From assembly GCA_947466555.1 (NCBI GenBank), contig CANIFK010000035.1:1-15015 (forward strand): 15,015 bases of DNA, in the 5' to 3' direction. Shown here piece by piece: positions 5,797 to 14,581 of the stretch. Position numbers and translations under genes: made by a program. Each line of letters opens with the position of its first letter. Positions within the stretch are counted from its first letter, which is position 1. Origin of the DNA: Acidobacteriota bacterium (GTDB lineage Bacteria > Acidobacteriota > Terriglobia > Bryobacterales > Bryobacteraceae). The notes beneath the pieces were generated by a model. The model saw only the letters and a program-made list of their open reading frames with translations, did not search any database and had not been told where the DNA came from.

Positions 5797-6381
5797 ATGG
5801 AAAAAACGAAAATCGTGGTCGGGGTAACGGGTGCATCGGGGTCCATATTGGGGTGGAGATTACTGGAAAAGCTACGGAATGTAGGCCATGTGGAGACACA
5901 TCTGGTGATGAGCCGATCGGGAGAACGGACGGCTTGGCTGGAAATGGGGAAAAAGGCGTCGGAGTTTCGGGAAATGGCCGATGTGAATTATCCGCAGGAA
6001 GACATCGGGGCGCGATTGGCGTCCGGAAGCTTCGTGACGCACGCCATGGTTGTGGCACCGTGTTCGATTCATAGTATGTCGGCGATTGCCCACGGGATCA
6101 CGGACAACCTGATCACGCGGGCCGCGGATGTGACGCTGAAGGAGCGCCGGCGGTTGATATTGATGGTCCGGGAGATGCCGTTTCACCTGGGGCATTTGAA
6201 GACCATGGTGCAGTTGGCCGAGATGGGTGCGATTGTGGCGCCGCCGGTGCCGGGGTTCTACAACAAGCCGGAGACCGTGATGGACATTGTGGACCACTGT
6301 GTGGACCGTGTGATGGACCTGTTGGGATTGCCGGCGGCGGACGCGCGGCGCTGGGATGGTACGCGAAAGGACGAGGCATGA
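5797..6381 (+). CDS. ubiX: Flavin prenyltransferase UbiX (Pad1-type)
   Basis: UbiX joins a dimethylallyl group to reduced FMN, making the prenylated flavin cofactor used by UbiD-type decarboxylases, including in quinone synthesis. The 194-residue length fits the family. Visible signatures are VGVTGASGS at residues 8-16 (FMN binding), the MSRSGERTAW region, and APCSIHSMSAIAHGITDNL near 87-105. These are followed by TRAADVTLKERRRLILMVREMPFHLGHL and a C-terminal PPVPGFYNKP segment. The ATG at 5797 is the first start after an in-frame stop at 5770 and has only a weak Shine-Dalgarno; an AAGGAG lies about 36 nt upstream, too far to serve it. The gene overlaps pheA by 4 bp (ATGA). No ubiD is present in the window. 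Confidence 0.96.
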   Translation: MEKTKIVVGVTGASGSILGWRLLEKLRNVGHVETHLVMSRSGERTAWLEMGKKASEFREMADVNYPQEDIGARLASGSFVTHAMVVAPCSIHSMSAIAHGITDNLITRAADVTLKERRRLILMVREMPFHLGHLKTMVQLAEMGAIVAPPVPGFYNKPETVMDIVDHCVDRVMDLLGLPAADARRWDGTRKDEA

Positions 6382-7214
6382 AGAAAATGACCGCCGCATT
6401 TCAGGGCGAACGGGGGGCGTTCAGTGAAGAGGCGGCCCGGAAACTGATTGGACCGGATGTAACGGTGGTGCCGTGCCAGCGGTTTGAGGAGATCTTCCAG
6501 GCGGTGGCATCGAAGAAGGTGGACGCTGCGGTGGTGCCGATTGAGAACACCCTGCACGGCTCGATCCACGAGAATTACGACCATCTGCTGCGGTTTCAGC
6601 TGCCGATTGTGGCCGAGACCAATTTGCGGATCGTACACAACCTGATCACGCCGAAGAAGACCAAATTCAAAGAGATACGGCGGGTCTATTCGCACCCGGT
6701 GGCGCTGAACCAGTGCCTGAAGTTTTTCGCCGAGAATCCGCAGATTGAAAAAGTTCAGTTTTACGACACGGCCGGGAGCGTGAAGCACCTGGTGGAGAAT
6801 CCGGAGCCGGGCGCGGCGGCGATCGCTTCGTCAGTGGCGGCGGAGTTCTACGGTGCACATATCGTCAAACGCTCCATTGAAGATGACAGGGAGAACTTCA
6901 CCCGCTTCTTCCTGCTGCAGCGGAAGGCACTTCCCTCCCCCGCTGCCCGCAAAGGCGACTGGAAAACGACGATCGTCTTTAATCTGAAGAACGTCCCCGG
7001 CGCGCTATTCCGGGCGATGAGTGTGTTTGCGCTGCGCGACATCAGCTTGAGCAAGATCGAATCCCGCCCGCTGCGGGGGAAGCCCTGGGAGTATCACTTC
7101 TACGTGGACTTCCTGCAGCACGTGGAAGACGAAAACGCCCAGAAGGCGCTGGGCCATCTGGGCGAGTTCGCACAATCGGTGCACGTTCTGGGCTGTTATC
7201 CGCGGGGAGCTTAG
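6378..7214 (+). CDS. pheA: Prephenate dehydratase with C-terminal ACT domain
   Basis: The enzyme converts prephenate to phenylpyruvate in phenylalanine synthesis. The 278-residue protein is a stand-alone dehydratase without a chorismate mutase domain. The catalytic domain covers about 4-182, with FQGERGAFSEEAA (8-20), VPIENTLHGSI (53-63), YSHPVALNQC (104-113) and the catalytic TRF motif at 175-177 (ENFTRFFLL). The ACT regulatory domain covers about 196-274, with VPGALFRAMSVFA and the ESRP motif at 228-231, which in homologues binds phenylalanine for feedback inhibition. The start codon overlaps the ubiX stop in ATGA, so translation is probably coupled. The stop overlaps the stop of the convergent hydrolase gene, leaving no room for a separate terminator between them. 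Confidence 0.97.
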   Translation: MKKMTAAFQGERGAFSEEAARKLIGPDVTVVPCQRFEEIFQAVASKKVDAAVVPIENTLHGSIHENYDHLLRFQLPIVAETNLRIVHNLITPKKTKFKEIRRVYSHPVALNQCLKFFAENPQIEKVQFYDTAGSVKHLVENPEPGAAAIASSVAAEFYGAHIVKRSIEDDRENFTRFFLLQRKALPSPAARKGDWKTTIVFNLKNVPGALFRAMSVFALRDISLSKIESRPLRGKPWEYHFYVDFLQHVEDENAQKALGHLGEFAQSVHVLGCYPRGA

Positions 7215-8857
7215 GGCACGACCGCGACGGAGGCAACGGTGCGTGGGCCCATGCGGAGCTGGTTGACCACCTTGCCCTGCGGGTCCACTTCCAATAGCCG
7301 GCGGCCGGTGTAATCGGAGATGAACAGGTTCCCGTTCGGGAACTGATCGTGGCCGCTGGTCCAACCCATTTGAATATCCATCTTGGCGCCCGCGATGGAG
7401 CGTACCACTTCGCCCTTCGGGTTCACTTCGACGAGCTCGCCGGGGTCGGAGATCGTCATGCGGGTGTTGCCGTTGGGGAGACGCCAGGCCTGGTAGAGAC
7501 GCCGCTTTGACAGGTCGCCCGGCGCCTGCCAGCTCCAGATGATCTTGCCGGCTTTGTCGACTTCGATTACCTTGGCGATGGCTTCGATGCAGATGAGCGT
7601 GGTGCCGGCGTCGGTCCTTTTGGAGTTGCGCATGCGCATGTTGGCGATGTCTTCGCTGGCGTACTGCCATACGGTCTTGCCGGCTTTGTCGACTTCGATG
7701 ACGCGGCCCGCTTTTGCGTCGCCGATCAGCGTGTTGCCGTTGGCAAGGCGCTGGGCGGCGAGAGGATGATCGAGTCCATCGCAACATTCCCACACACGTT
7801 TGCCGGCGGCGTCCACTTCCACCACCTTATGTTCCGGGGCGATGGTGAAGAGCACGTGGCCGTTCGGTAGCGGCTGCACGTCGTGGCCGCGGCCGTTGGG
7901 GTAGCGGGCAAGCTCCTGGCCCGACGGCCAGTTCATGAGGACGATTTCGCCCTTGGTGCCGTGGTCGGAGATCAGGACTTTGCGCTGGTCGCGGATGCGG
8001 AGGTGCTTATCGAAGAAGGCGAACAGCGCGGCTTCGGCCTTCTCGGCGTCGGCTCCTTTGAAGCCGTGGCCGGCGCCGGGGAGCGTCAGCAGTTCGGCGT
8101 GCGCACCCATGGATTGGAGGCGATCCGTTAGCCAAACCGACTGGGCGTGCTCCACGTACTTATCTTCCGTTCCGTGGACCGACAAGAGCGGCGCGGCGAG
8201 CGGGTTCGCGTAATTCAGAGGGCTCGAAATCTGGTGATACTTCTTTTCATGCTCCAGGTCCCCGCCGAGCCACAGCGGCAGCACCAGGTGGGCGTCGACG
8301 CTTTTGCCGTAGGACTTTGTGAAATCCGTCGGGCCGTAGTAGTTCACCACCGCCTGCACTTTGGCGGATTGATCGAGATTCGGGCCGTAACCGTCGAAGG
8401 CTTTGTTATCGCCAGTGAGGCCGAGCATCAACACGAGGTGCCCGCCGGCTGAGCCGCCGGTGGCGCCGATGTGATCGGCATCGATGGAATACTTCTTGGC
8501 GTTGGCGCGGAGGAAGCGAACGGCGGCCTTCACATCTTCGACAGCGGCCGGAAACTGGTGGCGCGGGGCGAGGCGGTAGCTGGCGGTGGCGGCGATGTAA
8601 CCGCGCTGCGCCAACTTAATCGCCAAAGCGTGATAGCCCGCGCGTGAGCCGGCGCGGAACCCGCCACCGTGAATGCAGAGCACGGCGGGCTGGGCGCCGG
8701 TGACGTTTTTGGGCCGGAAGATATCCATGGCCACACGTTCGCCAACGCGCGAATATTCGACGTCAAAATCGGCCTGCACGTCTGCCGGAACATCGGGCAG
8801 TTTCGCTTGGGAGAACGCGCACAGGGCGGCTGTAAATAAGAAGACAAGCTTTCGCAT
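7211..8857 (-). CDS. Secreted alpha/beta hydrolase (esterase-like) fused to a beta-propeller
   Basis: The 548-residue protein starts MRKLVFLFTAALCAFSQAK, a signal peptide; this start is preferred to the ATG at 8878, which adds seven residues before the signal. Residues about 30-285 form an alpha/beta hydrolase of the acetyl-esterase/BD-FAE type. The oxyanion motif HGGGF is at 63-67, the nucleophile Ser136 in TGGSAGG, Asp232 in GTEDKYV, and His264 in GAGHGF. The remainder (about 285-548) is a beta-propeller-like region with repeating strands such as LPNGHVLF, LANGNTLIGD, LPNGNTRMT and FPNGNLFISDY, and VIEVDKAGK-type turns (PQQ/NHL-like). The hydrolase may cleave acyl esters on extracellular polymers, with the propeller as a binding module; the substrate is unknown. 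It is the last gene of the right-hand minus-strand set, 37 bp after the DUF1501 gene. Confidence 0.9.
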   Translation of the reverse strand: MRKLVFLFTAALCAFSQAKLPDVPADVQADFDVEYSRVGERVAMDIFRPKNVTGAQPAVLCIHGGGFRAGSRAGYHALAIKLAQRGYIAATASYRLAPRHQFPAAVEDVKAAVRFLRANAKKYSIDADHIGATGGSAGGHLVLMLGLTGDNKAFDGYGPNLDQSAKVQAVVNYYGPTDFTKSYGKSVDAHLVLPLWLGGDLEHEKKYHQISSPLNYANPLAAPLLSVHGTEDKYVEHAQSVWLTDRLQSMGAHAELLTLPGAGHGFKGADAEKAEAALFAFFDKHLRIRDQRKVLISDHGTKGEIVLMNWPSGQELARYPNGRGHDVQPLPNGHVLFTIAPEHKVVEVDAAGKRVWECCDGLDHPLAAQRLANGNTLIGDAKAGRVIEVDKAGKTVWQYASEDIANMRMRNSKRTDAGTTLICIEAIAKVIEVDKAGKIIWSWQAPGDLSKRRLYQAWRLPNGNTRMTISDPGELVEVNPKGEVVRSIAGAKMDIQMGWTSGHDQFPNGNLFISDYTGRRLLEVDPQGKVVNQLRMGPRTVASVAVVP

Positions 8858-8894
8858 CACACGAAAGCCTATCATCATTTGCTGGTTGAACGGG

Positions 8895-10349
8895 CTATGC
8901 GAACAGGTCGGTGACGACTTTTCCCTTAACCAGTTCGCGCGGCTGATTCAGGTGGTTGCGGATCTCCATCTCCGGATCGATGCCGAGGGCGTAGTAGAGC
9001 GTCGCCAACAGGTCGTTCGGGTGCACCGGTTTTTCTTTCGGCGAGGAGGCCGTGGCGTCGGATTCGCCATACTGCACACCGCGCCCGATGCCGGCTCCGG
9101 CGACGACGGCGCTGTAGCAATACGGCCAGTGATCGCGCCCGTCCGGCGAATTGGAATTGCCGGAAGTCGAGACGCCCATGCGCGGGCTGCGGCCGAATTC
9201 GCCCACAGCGACGACGAGCGTTTCCTTCAACAGGCCGCGCTGGTCCATGTCTTCGAGCAGGGCCGATAGAGACCGGTCGAGCTTCGGACAATGGAGATTT
9301 TTCAACGGGCCGAAGTTGGCCGCGTGGGTATCCCAGGCCGTCTTTTCCGGATCGCCGTTGGCGACACTGGGCCAATTCACCTGAACGAACTTCGTGCCGG
9401 CTTCGATGAGGCGGCGGGCCATGAGCGTCGATTGACCGAACGTGTGCAGGCCATAGCGTTCGCGCATCTTCTCGGACTCTTTGGTCAAGTCCATAGCGTC
9501 GCGTGCTTTGCCGCTGAGGACGAGATCGTATGCCTTGCCGTAGTATTCGTCGACGGCCGAGGCGTTCAACGCTTTTTCGAGTTCGGGCATCGATTCGTTG
9601 ATGCCCTTCAGCAGTTCAAAGCGATCCTTCAGGCGTTCAGCCGGGATCTCCTTGCGCAGGCTCAAGTCTTCCAACTTGATGGCCTCTGCGGGGTCCTGAT
9701 ACATGCGGTAGGGATCGTAGGCCTTACCCAGAAAGCCGGCCGCGCCGCCCTTGCCGATGATGCCCGATTCCTGCAGCGGACGCGGCAGTTCGACGAACGG
9801 CAGCACCGGTTCCTGCATCTTAATCATCTTCGAGATGTGGCTGCCGGCGGTGGGGAAATCGGCCGCGTTCGGCGGTTCCAACTGGCCCGACGGGGAGACC
9901 TTATCCGGCGGATAGCCGGTGAGCATCTGGTAGATCGCCGCAGTGTGGTTGAACAAGCCGTTGGGCGTGTAGCTCATGGAGCGAATGAGCGTGGCTTTAT
10001 CGAGGGCGTTGGCCATCATCGGCATGTGCTCGCCGATCCACGTGCCGGGGATTTTGGTTTTGATCGGCTTGAATTCGCCGCGGATGTTCGACGGCGCGTT
10101 GGGCTTGGGATCCCAGATATCGATGTGGCTGGGGCCGCCCTGGAGGAAGATCATAATGACGTTTTTCGCGTTGCCGAAGCCGCGCGCGCCCTTGAACTTA
10201 TCCGCCAGATTCGCTGCCTTCGCCGACTGCTGCGAGAGGAAGAAGCCGGGCAGGTGGAGCCCTGCCAAGCCGAGCGAGCCGATGCGCATCAACTCGCGGC
10301 GCGTGGGACCTTCACACGTTTGGCCGGGACGGCCGGGGATGTTGAACAT
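8895..10349 (-). CDS. DUF1501 family protein with Tat-like signal
   Basis: The 484-residue protein belongs to DUF1501, a family related in fold to alkaline phosphatases and sulfatases but of unproven activity. The N-terminus has a twin-arginine-like motif (TRRELMRIG, Arg17-Arg18) before a hydrophobic stretch, suggesting export as a folded protein. Family motifs are FLQGGPSHIDIWD at 68-80, WDTHAANF at 339-346, GEFGRSPRM at 383-391 and GRDHWPYCYSAVVAGAG at 404-420; their Asp and His residues could bind metal. A good Shine-Dalgarno (AGAGGAA) sits 7 nt before the ATG and abuts the stop of the upstream DUF1549/DUF1553 gene, which ends 13 bp away. DUF1501 and DUF1549/DUF1553 genes commonly occur as such pairs, so the two proteins probably act together. 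Confidence 0.95.
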   Translation of the reverse strand: MFNIPGRPGQTCEGPTRRELMRIGSLGLAGLHLPGFFLSQQSAKAANLADKFKGARGFGNAKNVIMIFLQGGPSHIDIWDPKPNAPSNIRGEFKPIKTKIPGTWIGEHMPMMANALDKATLIRSMSYTPNGLFNHTAAIYQMLTGYPPDKVSPSGQLEPPNAADFPTAGSHISKMIKMQEPVLPFVELPRPLQESGIIGKGGAAGFLGKAYDPYRMYQDPAEAIKLEDLSLRKEIPAERLKDRFELLKGINESMPELEKALNASAVDEYYGKAYDLVLSGKARDAMDLTKESEKMRERYGLHTFGQSTLMARRLIEAGTKFVQVNWPSVANGDPEKTAWDTHAANFGPLKNLHCPKLDRSLSALLEDMDQRGLLKETLVVAVGEFGRSPRMGVSTSGNSNSPDGRDHWPYCYSAVVAGAGIGRGVQYGESDATASSPKEKPVHPNDLLATLYYALGIDPEMEIRNHLNQPRELVKGKVVTDLFA

Positions 10350-10356
10350 TGCTTGA

Positions 10357-10363
10357 TTCCTCT
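10357..10363 (-). promoter_or_regulatory. Shine-Dalgarno of the DUF1501 gene
   Basis: AGAGGAA on the minus strand lies 7 nt before the ATG at 10349 and overlaps the last base of the upstream gene's TAA, a layout that favours translational coupling. Confidence 0.65.
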
Positions 10364-12516
10364 TAGTAAATGTACAGGAAGCCCTTGCTGTTTAGCAGAG
10401 CCCACATTAGATCTTGTGCGCGGACGGCACGGGCGCCGCCGGCGAGATATTTCTGGCCACGTTCCGATTCTGCCTTATTTGGCAGGCGGGAGAGCGCGGA
10501 AAGGTAAAGCTCTTCGACAACGGCGGCGTCGGACTTGCCGCCCAGGATGAGTTTCGCGACGCGGCCCTTGGGGTCGGCCACGGCGTCGGAGATGGTGCGG
10601 CCGTTGACCAGATTGAGTGCCTGCGGCAGTGACAGATCGACGCGGCGTTCGCATTCGCAGGCCGATTCGCGTGAGGGGCGGCCGAAGAGGTCGAGGAACC
10701 CGTCCTTGCCCACGTGCGGGTCGGGCAGTTGGGTGGCGCTGGTATCTTCGGGAACTTCGGGGAAGTTCGGGCGGGCTCCAGCGGCGGAGGCGACGGCGTC
10801 CATCAAGGCTTCGGCGCCCATGCGGCGCGGGGCGGCGTGGGAGAAGTTGTCGGCATCCTTTTCGTTCCATTCGTTGGGGGTGATCGCCGCTTGATAAGAG
10901 CGGGAATTGACGATGGTCCGCATCAGGTGCTGCATGTCGAAGTTGTGGTCGGTGAGATCCTTTGTCAGTGCGTCGAGCAACGCCGGATTGACGGGGGGAT
11001 TGGACGCGCGGATATCGTCGACCGGATCGATAATTCCCTTGCCGTAGAAGTAGCTCCAAACGCGGTTGGCGATGGCTTTGGCGAAGAAGGGATTCTGCTT
11101 TGAGGCGAGCCAGGTGGCGAGCGCGTCGCGGCGGCGGTCGTCATTCGGAATCGGCACCGGTGTGGTGGATGCAACCAGGAATTCGGGCTTCACCACGCGG
11201 CTATCCTTCGGGTGCTTCATCTCATAATCGGTACGTTGATCGTAGATGATCTCTTCGCCGATTTCGTAGCCGGAACGCAGGCCAACGGCGCTGAAGAATG
11301 CTGACATCTGGTAGTACTGATTCTGCGTCCAGCGTTCGAAAGGATGATCGTGGCACTGCGCGCACACCATGCGGACGCCCAGGAAGACCTGCGTCGTCTT
11401 CTCCATGGTCGGCTTCGGTTCGCGGGTGATGCGGTAGAAGTTGGCGGCCGGGTCCTCGTAGCTGGAGCCGCGGCTGGTGAGCAGTTCGCGCACCATTTTG
11501 TCGTAGGGCTTGTTGGTGGCGATGGAATCGCGGATCCATTCGCGGAAGGCGAAGGTGCCTTTTTCACCGAGATATTTGCGGCTGGATTGCAGCAGGTCGC
11601 CCCACTTGATGGTCCAGTAATCGGTGTAGGCCGGGCGCGCGATGAGCTTGTCGATCATCTTGCTGCGCTTCAGCTTGGTGGGCGTCGCGTCGGCGACGAA
11701 GGCGCGTACTTCTTCGGGCGTGGGGAGTTGGCCGGTGAGGTCTAGCGTGACACGGCGGAGGAAGGTGGCGTCGTCGGCCAGACCGCTCGGTTGAATGTGC
11801 AGCTTCTGGAGTTTGGCGTCGATGTGCGTGTCGATGAAATTATTCTGCGGCAGGGCCTTCCAAACGAAGCCCGGCTTCGGGTTCAGGATGGTTAAGGGCA
11901 CCGTGGCGTACTTGCCCTGGTAGCGCACCAGCATCGTGGCTTCGCCGATTCGTTCACCGGAAACTTTGGCAAGCGCGTCCACTTTGGCAACGTCGGGAAC
12001 GTTTGATTCGACGGTTGCTTCGCGCGTGACGTCGCGCGTCTGGCCGTCTTTATAGCGCGCCAACACCTTCACCTGGGCCGTTTCGCCCGGCTTGGGCATG
12101 GCGATCTCTTTGGGCTGCACTTCGATGGCAGCGACGGTATCCTTCTCCGGATCCCCGAACGGCACGCCCTGGGCGATCCAGTTGTAGATCGTCTTGTAGT
12201 AGTCCGAGTTCTTGTCAAAACGCAGTCCGCCGCCGTGCGCCACCTGTTGGGTGGGCTTGGCCAGCATCAAGCTGCGACCGGGATCGGCGCGGTTGAACCG
12301 GCGGCCGGCGAGGTCGTATAGGAGGGCTTCGTAATCGAACTGCGGGTCATAACCGCGCAACGACAATTTGAAGCCGTTCTTGCCTTTGGCCGCGCCGTGG
12401 CAAGGGCCGGAGGTGCATCCGGTCTTGTTCAGGATCGGCGCCACGTCGCGTAGGAACGTGACGGCGGGCTGCGCGGAAACCGCGGCGATACTAGCGAGCA
12501 GCAGAAGGGGACGCAT
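10363..12516 (-). CDS. DUF1549/DUF1553 protein with cytochrome-like and Big2-like segments
   Basis: The 717-residue secreted protein starts MRPLLLLASIAAVSAQ (signal peptide). Residues about 20-125 form a cytochrome-like segment with C34-X4-C39-H40 (CTSGPCHG). Residues about 131-212 look like a Big2-type Ig fold (VQPKEIAMPKPGE, then DGQTRDVTREATVE). DUF1549 follows at about 225-430, with FLRRVTLDLTGQLPTPEEV and a CxxCH motif (CAQCHDHPF, Cys385 to His389). DUF1553 covers about 455-705, with FFAKAIANRVWSYFYGKGIIDP. Two heme-type motifs suggest a redox role, but covalent heme is not proven and the family has no settled function. The start has GAGGAG 10 nt upstream and lies 26 bp inside the end of the PPC gene. 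The downstream neighbour is DUF1501. A shorter paralogue lies at 1-1239. Confidence 0.95.
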   Translation of the reverse strand: MRPLLLLASIAAVSAQPAVTFLRDVAPILNKTGCTSGPCHGAAKGKNGFKLSLRGYDPQFDYEALLYDLAGRRFNRADPGRSLMLAKPTQQVAHGGGLRFDKNSDYYKTIYNWIAQGVPFGDPEKDTVAAIEVQPKEIAMPKPGETAQVKVLARYKDGQTRDVTREATVESNVPDVAKVDALAKVSGERIGEATMLVRYQGKYATVPLTILNPKPGFVWKALPQNNFIDTHIDAKLQKLHIQPSGLADDATFLRRVTLDLTGQLPTPEEVRAFVADATPTKLKRSKMIDKLIARPAYTDYWTIKWGDLLQSSRKYLGEKGTFAFREWIRDSIATNKPYDKMVRELLTSRGSSYEDPAANFYRITREPKPTMEKTTQVFLGVRMVCAQCHDHPFERWTQNQYYQMSAFFSAVGLRSGYEIGEEIIYDQRTDYEMKHPKDSRVVKPEFLVASTTPVPIPNDDRRRDALATWLASKQNPFFAKAIANRVWSYFYGKGIIDPVDDIRASNPPVNPALLDALTKDLTDHNFDMQHLMRTIVNSRSYQAAITPNEWNEKDADNFSHAAPRRMGAEALMDAVASAAGARPNFPEVPEDTSATQLPDPHVGKDGFLDLFGRPSRESACECERRVDLSLPQALNLVNGRTISDAVADPKGRVAKLILGGKSDAAVVEELYLSALSRLPNKAESERGQKYLAGGARAVRAQDLMWALLNSKGFLYIY

Positions 12517-14581
12517 TCGCGTTTTTCTCCTCAGGGTCCAATACGGGCAGCGTGAACTGCTGAATTTCGGAATAGATTTCTTGTTGTTGGCCGTCGATCA
12601 TGAGCCGGCCATTGATGCCGATGTCATATTTCGCTGCCAACGTGTTTCGAGTAGATGTCACCAGGAACGTCCCGGTTTTCTTGTCTTTTTCGTCGACGGC
12701 CATACCGATGATGCGGAGGTCGGCGAAGTTGGGCACGTCGACGGATACCGTTTGCGGGACGGCCTGCATGGCGTTCTTCGGCTTCCATGTCCAGCGGAAG
12801 CGGAACTCGTAACCGGCTTCTTTCTTCTCCGCCTTTTCGAGTTTCAGGTCCAATTGGGCGGCCAGGGCGGTGGAAATCGCCACCGGCAACTCGGCTCCCA
12901 TCCAGGCGCCGGAGAGCGGCCGCTGCCGGTCCACCACGCCTTGCGAGGTGGCGCCGTTGACGCCGATCGTGTACCCGATGCCACGTGCGCGTCGTTCAAT
13001 CGGATTGCCATCGGCACCGGTTGCCACGGCGGCAAAGGCCAATTCACTCACGTTCAACTTCACGTTGGCGTCGGCAGTCAACGTCACCATGGCGCGTCGC
13101 GAGCCCAGGCGAGGCGTCAGCGATTCCGGCGGATCGGGCGGAATCACGCCTCCGGACATGCGGATGCCATCGGGCAGGTTTAACGCCTTGATGGAGAGCG
13201 GTCCAGCGTAGCCCCGGCGGTCGACGCTGAGGTTCACCAGCGCCGTGCCGCCAGCCGGGATGTTCACCGCGGCGGTCTGGATGGTGGCCTGCATATCGTG
13301 GGCGGCCTTTGAAGCGTGCAGGCGATAGGCGTAATGTTGCCCGCCGCGGCGCGCCAGATCTTCGACCGCGATGGTGATCTGCCGCACGCCGTCCGGCGCC
13401 TTGAAATTCAGAAACGGATCGCCCGCCGTGCGGCTCGACGCCTGCACCGCGAACACGTCAACGGCGAACGGCAAATCCCCGGCGGAGGCTAGCTTCTTGC
13501 CCGTTTCGTCATAGACCGTGATGACGCCGCTGATCTTCGAAGTACCCAATTCGCGCGCCTGCAGCTCAAAAATGTACTCGTCGCCCGGCGTCACCGCGAG
13601 CGTGTATTTATCAATCTCCGCCGCCTTCGCCAGGCGTCCGTTCACCGTCAGCGGGAGCGTCAACGCGCCCGTCACCGGCTCGCTCACTTCCGGGAATTCG
13701 CCAATCGCCAGGGGCAACGGCAGGGCCGGGGAATCGGGCAGATTGACGAAAGTTTGCGGACCGTTCGCCTTGGCCAGATCGGCCTTCACCTTGGTCGCGC
13801 CGAGCGAGACTTCCACCTGTTTCCCGCGCTGGCCGCCCAATGGGTAGACCTCCGTGGGATACGAATACGCGCCGGTCTTGAGGCGGTAAAAATTCTGCGC
13901 CTGCCCGGAGAAACGCGCGTCGTGAATCTCCACATAGTAGTAGCCGGCCGCCGGGAACGTCATGTCCAAACGCGGATCCAAATTCAACAACGGCGCATCT
14001 TCGCTGCGCGCGATTTGCTTGCCGTTGCCGTCCATTACGCGGATCACCGGATCGATCGCGGACCCGGCCCGGCGTGCGTCTACTTCGAACACCCGCCGTT
14101 CACCGGCCTTCACCTGCAGCCGGTAGACATCCCGTTCGGCGCCACGCAGCGTGCCATTCAGCGTAATGCCGGTCGTCGGCAACGACTGAGCCTTTTCAAT
14201 CGAATCGTTCGAGTGCGCCATGCCGCCGGGCTGCGACTCTTCCTCATTGATCTCCGGAAACGCGCCAACACTAAACAGAAGTATGTTCGACAGCCCATCG
14301 CCGGACTGCACGCGTATCGGATAGACGCCCACTTCCAGCTCGCCCTTTGGCTCCACCAGGAACGTGGCGTAACGTCCTTCTGCCATTCCGGCAGGCGGCG
14401 CCATCGGCGTGAAAGTCGCCGGCATCGCCGAGACAATCCGCGCCCCCTCGCCCAGATTCTGGCCCGCAATGGTCAGCGTAAACGGTCGGCCCTTTTGCGC
14501 CCCACGCGGTTGCAACTCCGTGATCGACGGCGGCGCCGCGGCCAGGCCGAGCGCCATTCCCAAATAGATGAAGATCCTCAC
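12491..14581 (-). CDS. Secreted protein with TIG and PPC-like beta-sandwich domains
   Basis: The 696-residue protein starts MRIFIYLGMALGLAAAPPSI, a signal peptide. Residues about 18-108 resemble an IPT/TIG Ig-like domain (ITELQPRGAQKGRPFTLTIAGQNL). About 125-235 is a bacterial pre-peptidase C-terminal (PPC) domain, with ERDVYRLQVKAGERRVFEVDARR and AGYYYVEIHDARF. A second PPC-like region is about 305-420 (AAEIDKYTLAVTPGDEYIFELQAR). The remainder is further beta-rich sequence without a recognised domain. No protease or other catalytic motif was seen, so it is probably a binding or structural partner of the exported DUF proteins. It overlaps the WD40 gene by 4 bp upstream and the DUF1549/DUF1553 gene by 26 bp downstream, implying co-translation. 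Confidence 0.9.
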   Translation of the reverse strand: MRIFIYLGMALGLAAAPPSITELQPRGAQKGRPFTLTIAGQNLGEGARIVSAMPATFTPMAPPAGMAEGRYATFLVEPKGELEVGVYPIRVQSGDGLSNILLFSVGAFPEINEEESQPGGMAHSNDSIEKAQSLPTTGITLNGTLRGAERDVYRLQVKAGERRVFEVDARRAGSAIDPVIRVMDGNGKQIARSEDAPLLNLDPRLDMTFPAAGYYYVEIHDARFSGQAQNFYRLKTGAYSYPTEVYPLGGQRGKQVEVSLGATKVKADLAKANGPQTFVNLPDSPALPLPLAIGEFPEVSEPVTGALTLPLTVNGRLAKAAEIDKYTLAVTPGDEYIFELQARELGTSKISGVITVYDETGKKLASAGDLPFAVDVFAVQASSRTAGDPFLNFKAPDGVRQITIAVEDLARRGGQHYAYRLHASKAAHDMQATIQTAAVNIPAGGTALVNLSVDRRGYAGPLSIKALNLPDGIRMSGGVIPPDPPESLTPRLGSRRAMVTLTADANVKLNVSELAFAAVATGADGNPIERRARGIGYTIGVNGATSQGVVDRQRPLSGAWMGAELPVAISTALAAQLDLKLEKAEKKEAGYEFRFRWTWKPKNAMQAVPQTVSVDVPNFADLRIIGMAVDEKDKKTGTFLVTSTRNTLAAKYDIGINGRLMIDGQQQEIYSEIQQFTLPVLDPEEKNANASPSAAR
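12527..12532 (-). promoter_or_regulatory. Shine-Dalgarno of the 10363-12516 gene inside the PPC gene
   Basis: GAGGAG on the minus strand lies 10 nt before the ATG at 12516, within the last codons of the PPC gene. It supports the overlapping start. Confidence 0.65.

Noticed and set aside
9291..10550. Plus-strand 419-codon frame
   Set aside because: It is antisense to the well-supported DUF1501 gene; long antisense frames are expected in GC-rich DNA, and the translation has no domain.
12368..13183. Plus-strand 271-codon frame
   Set aside because: It is antisense to the PPC and DUF1549/DUF1553 genes and has low-complexity composition typical of shadow frames.
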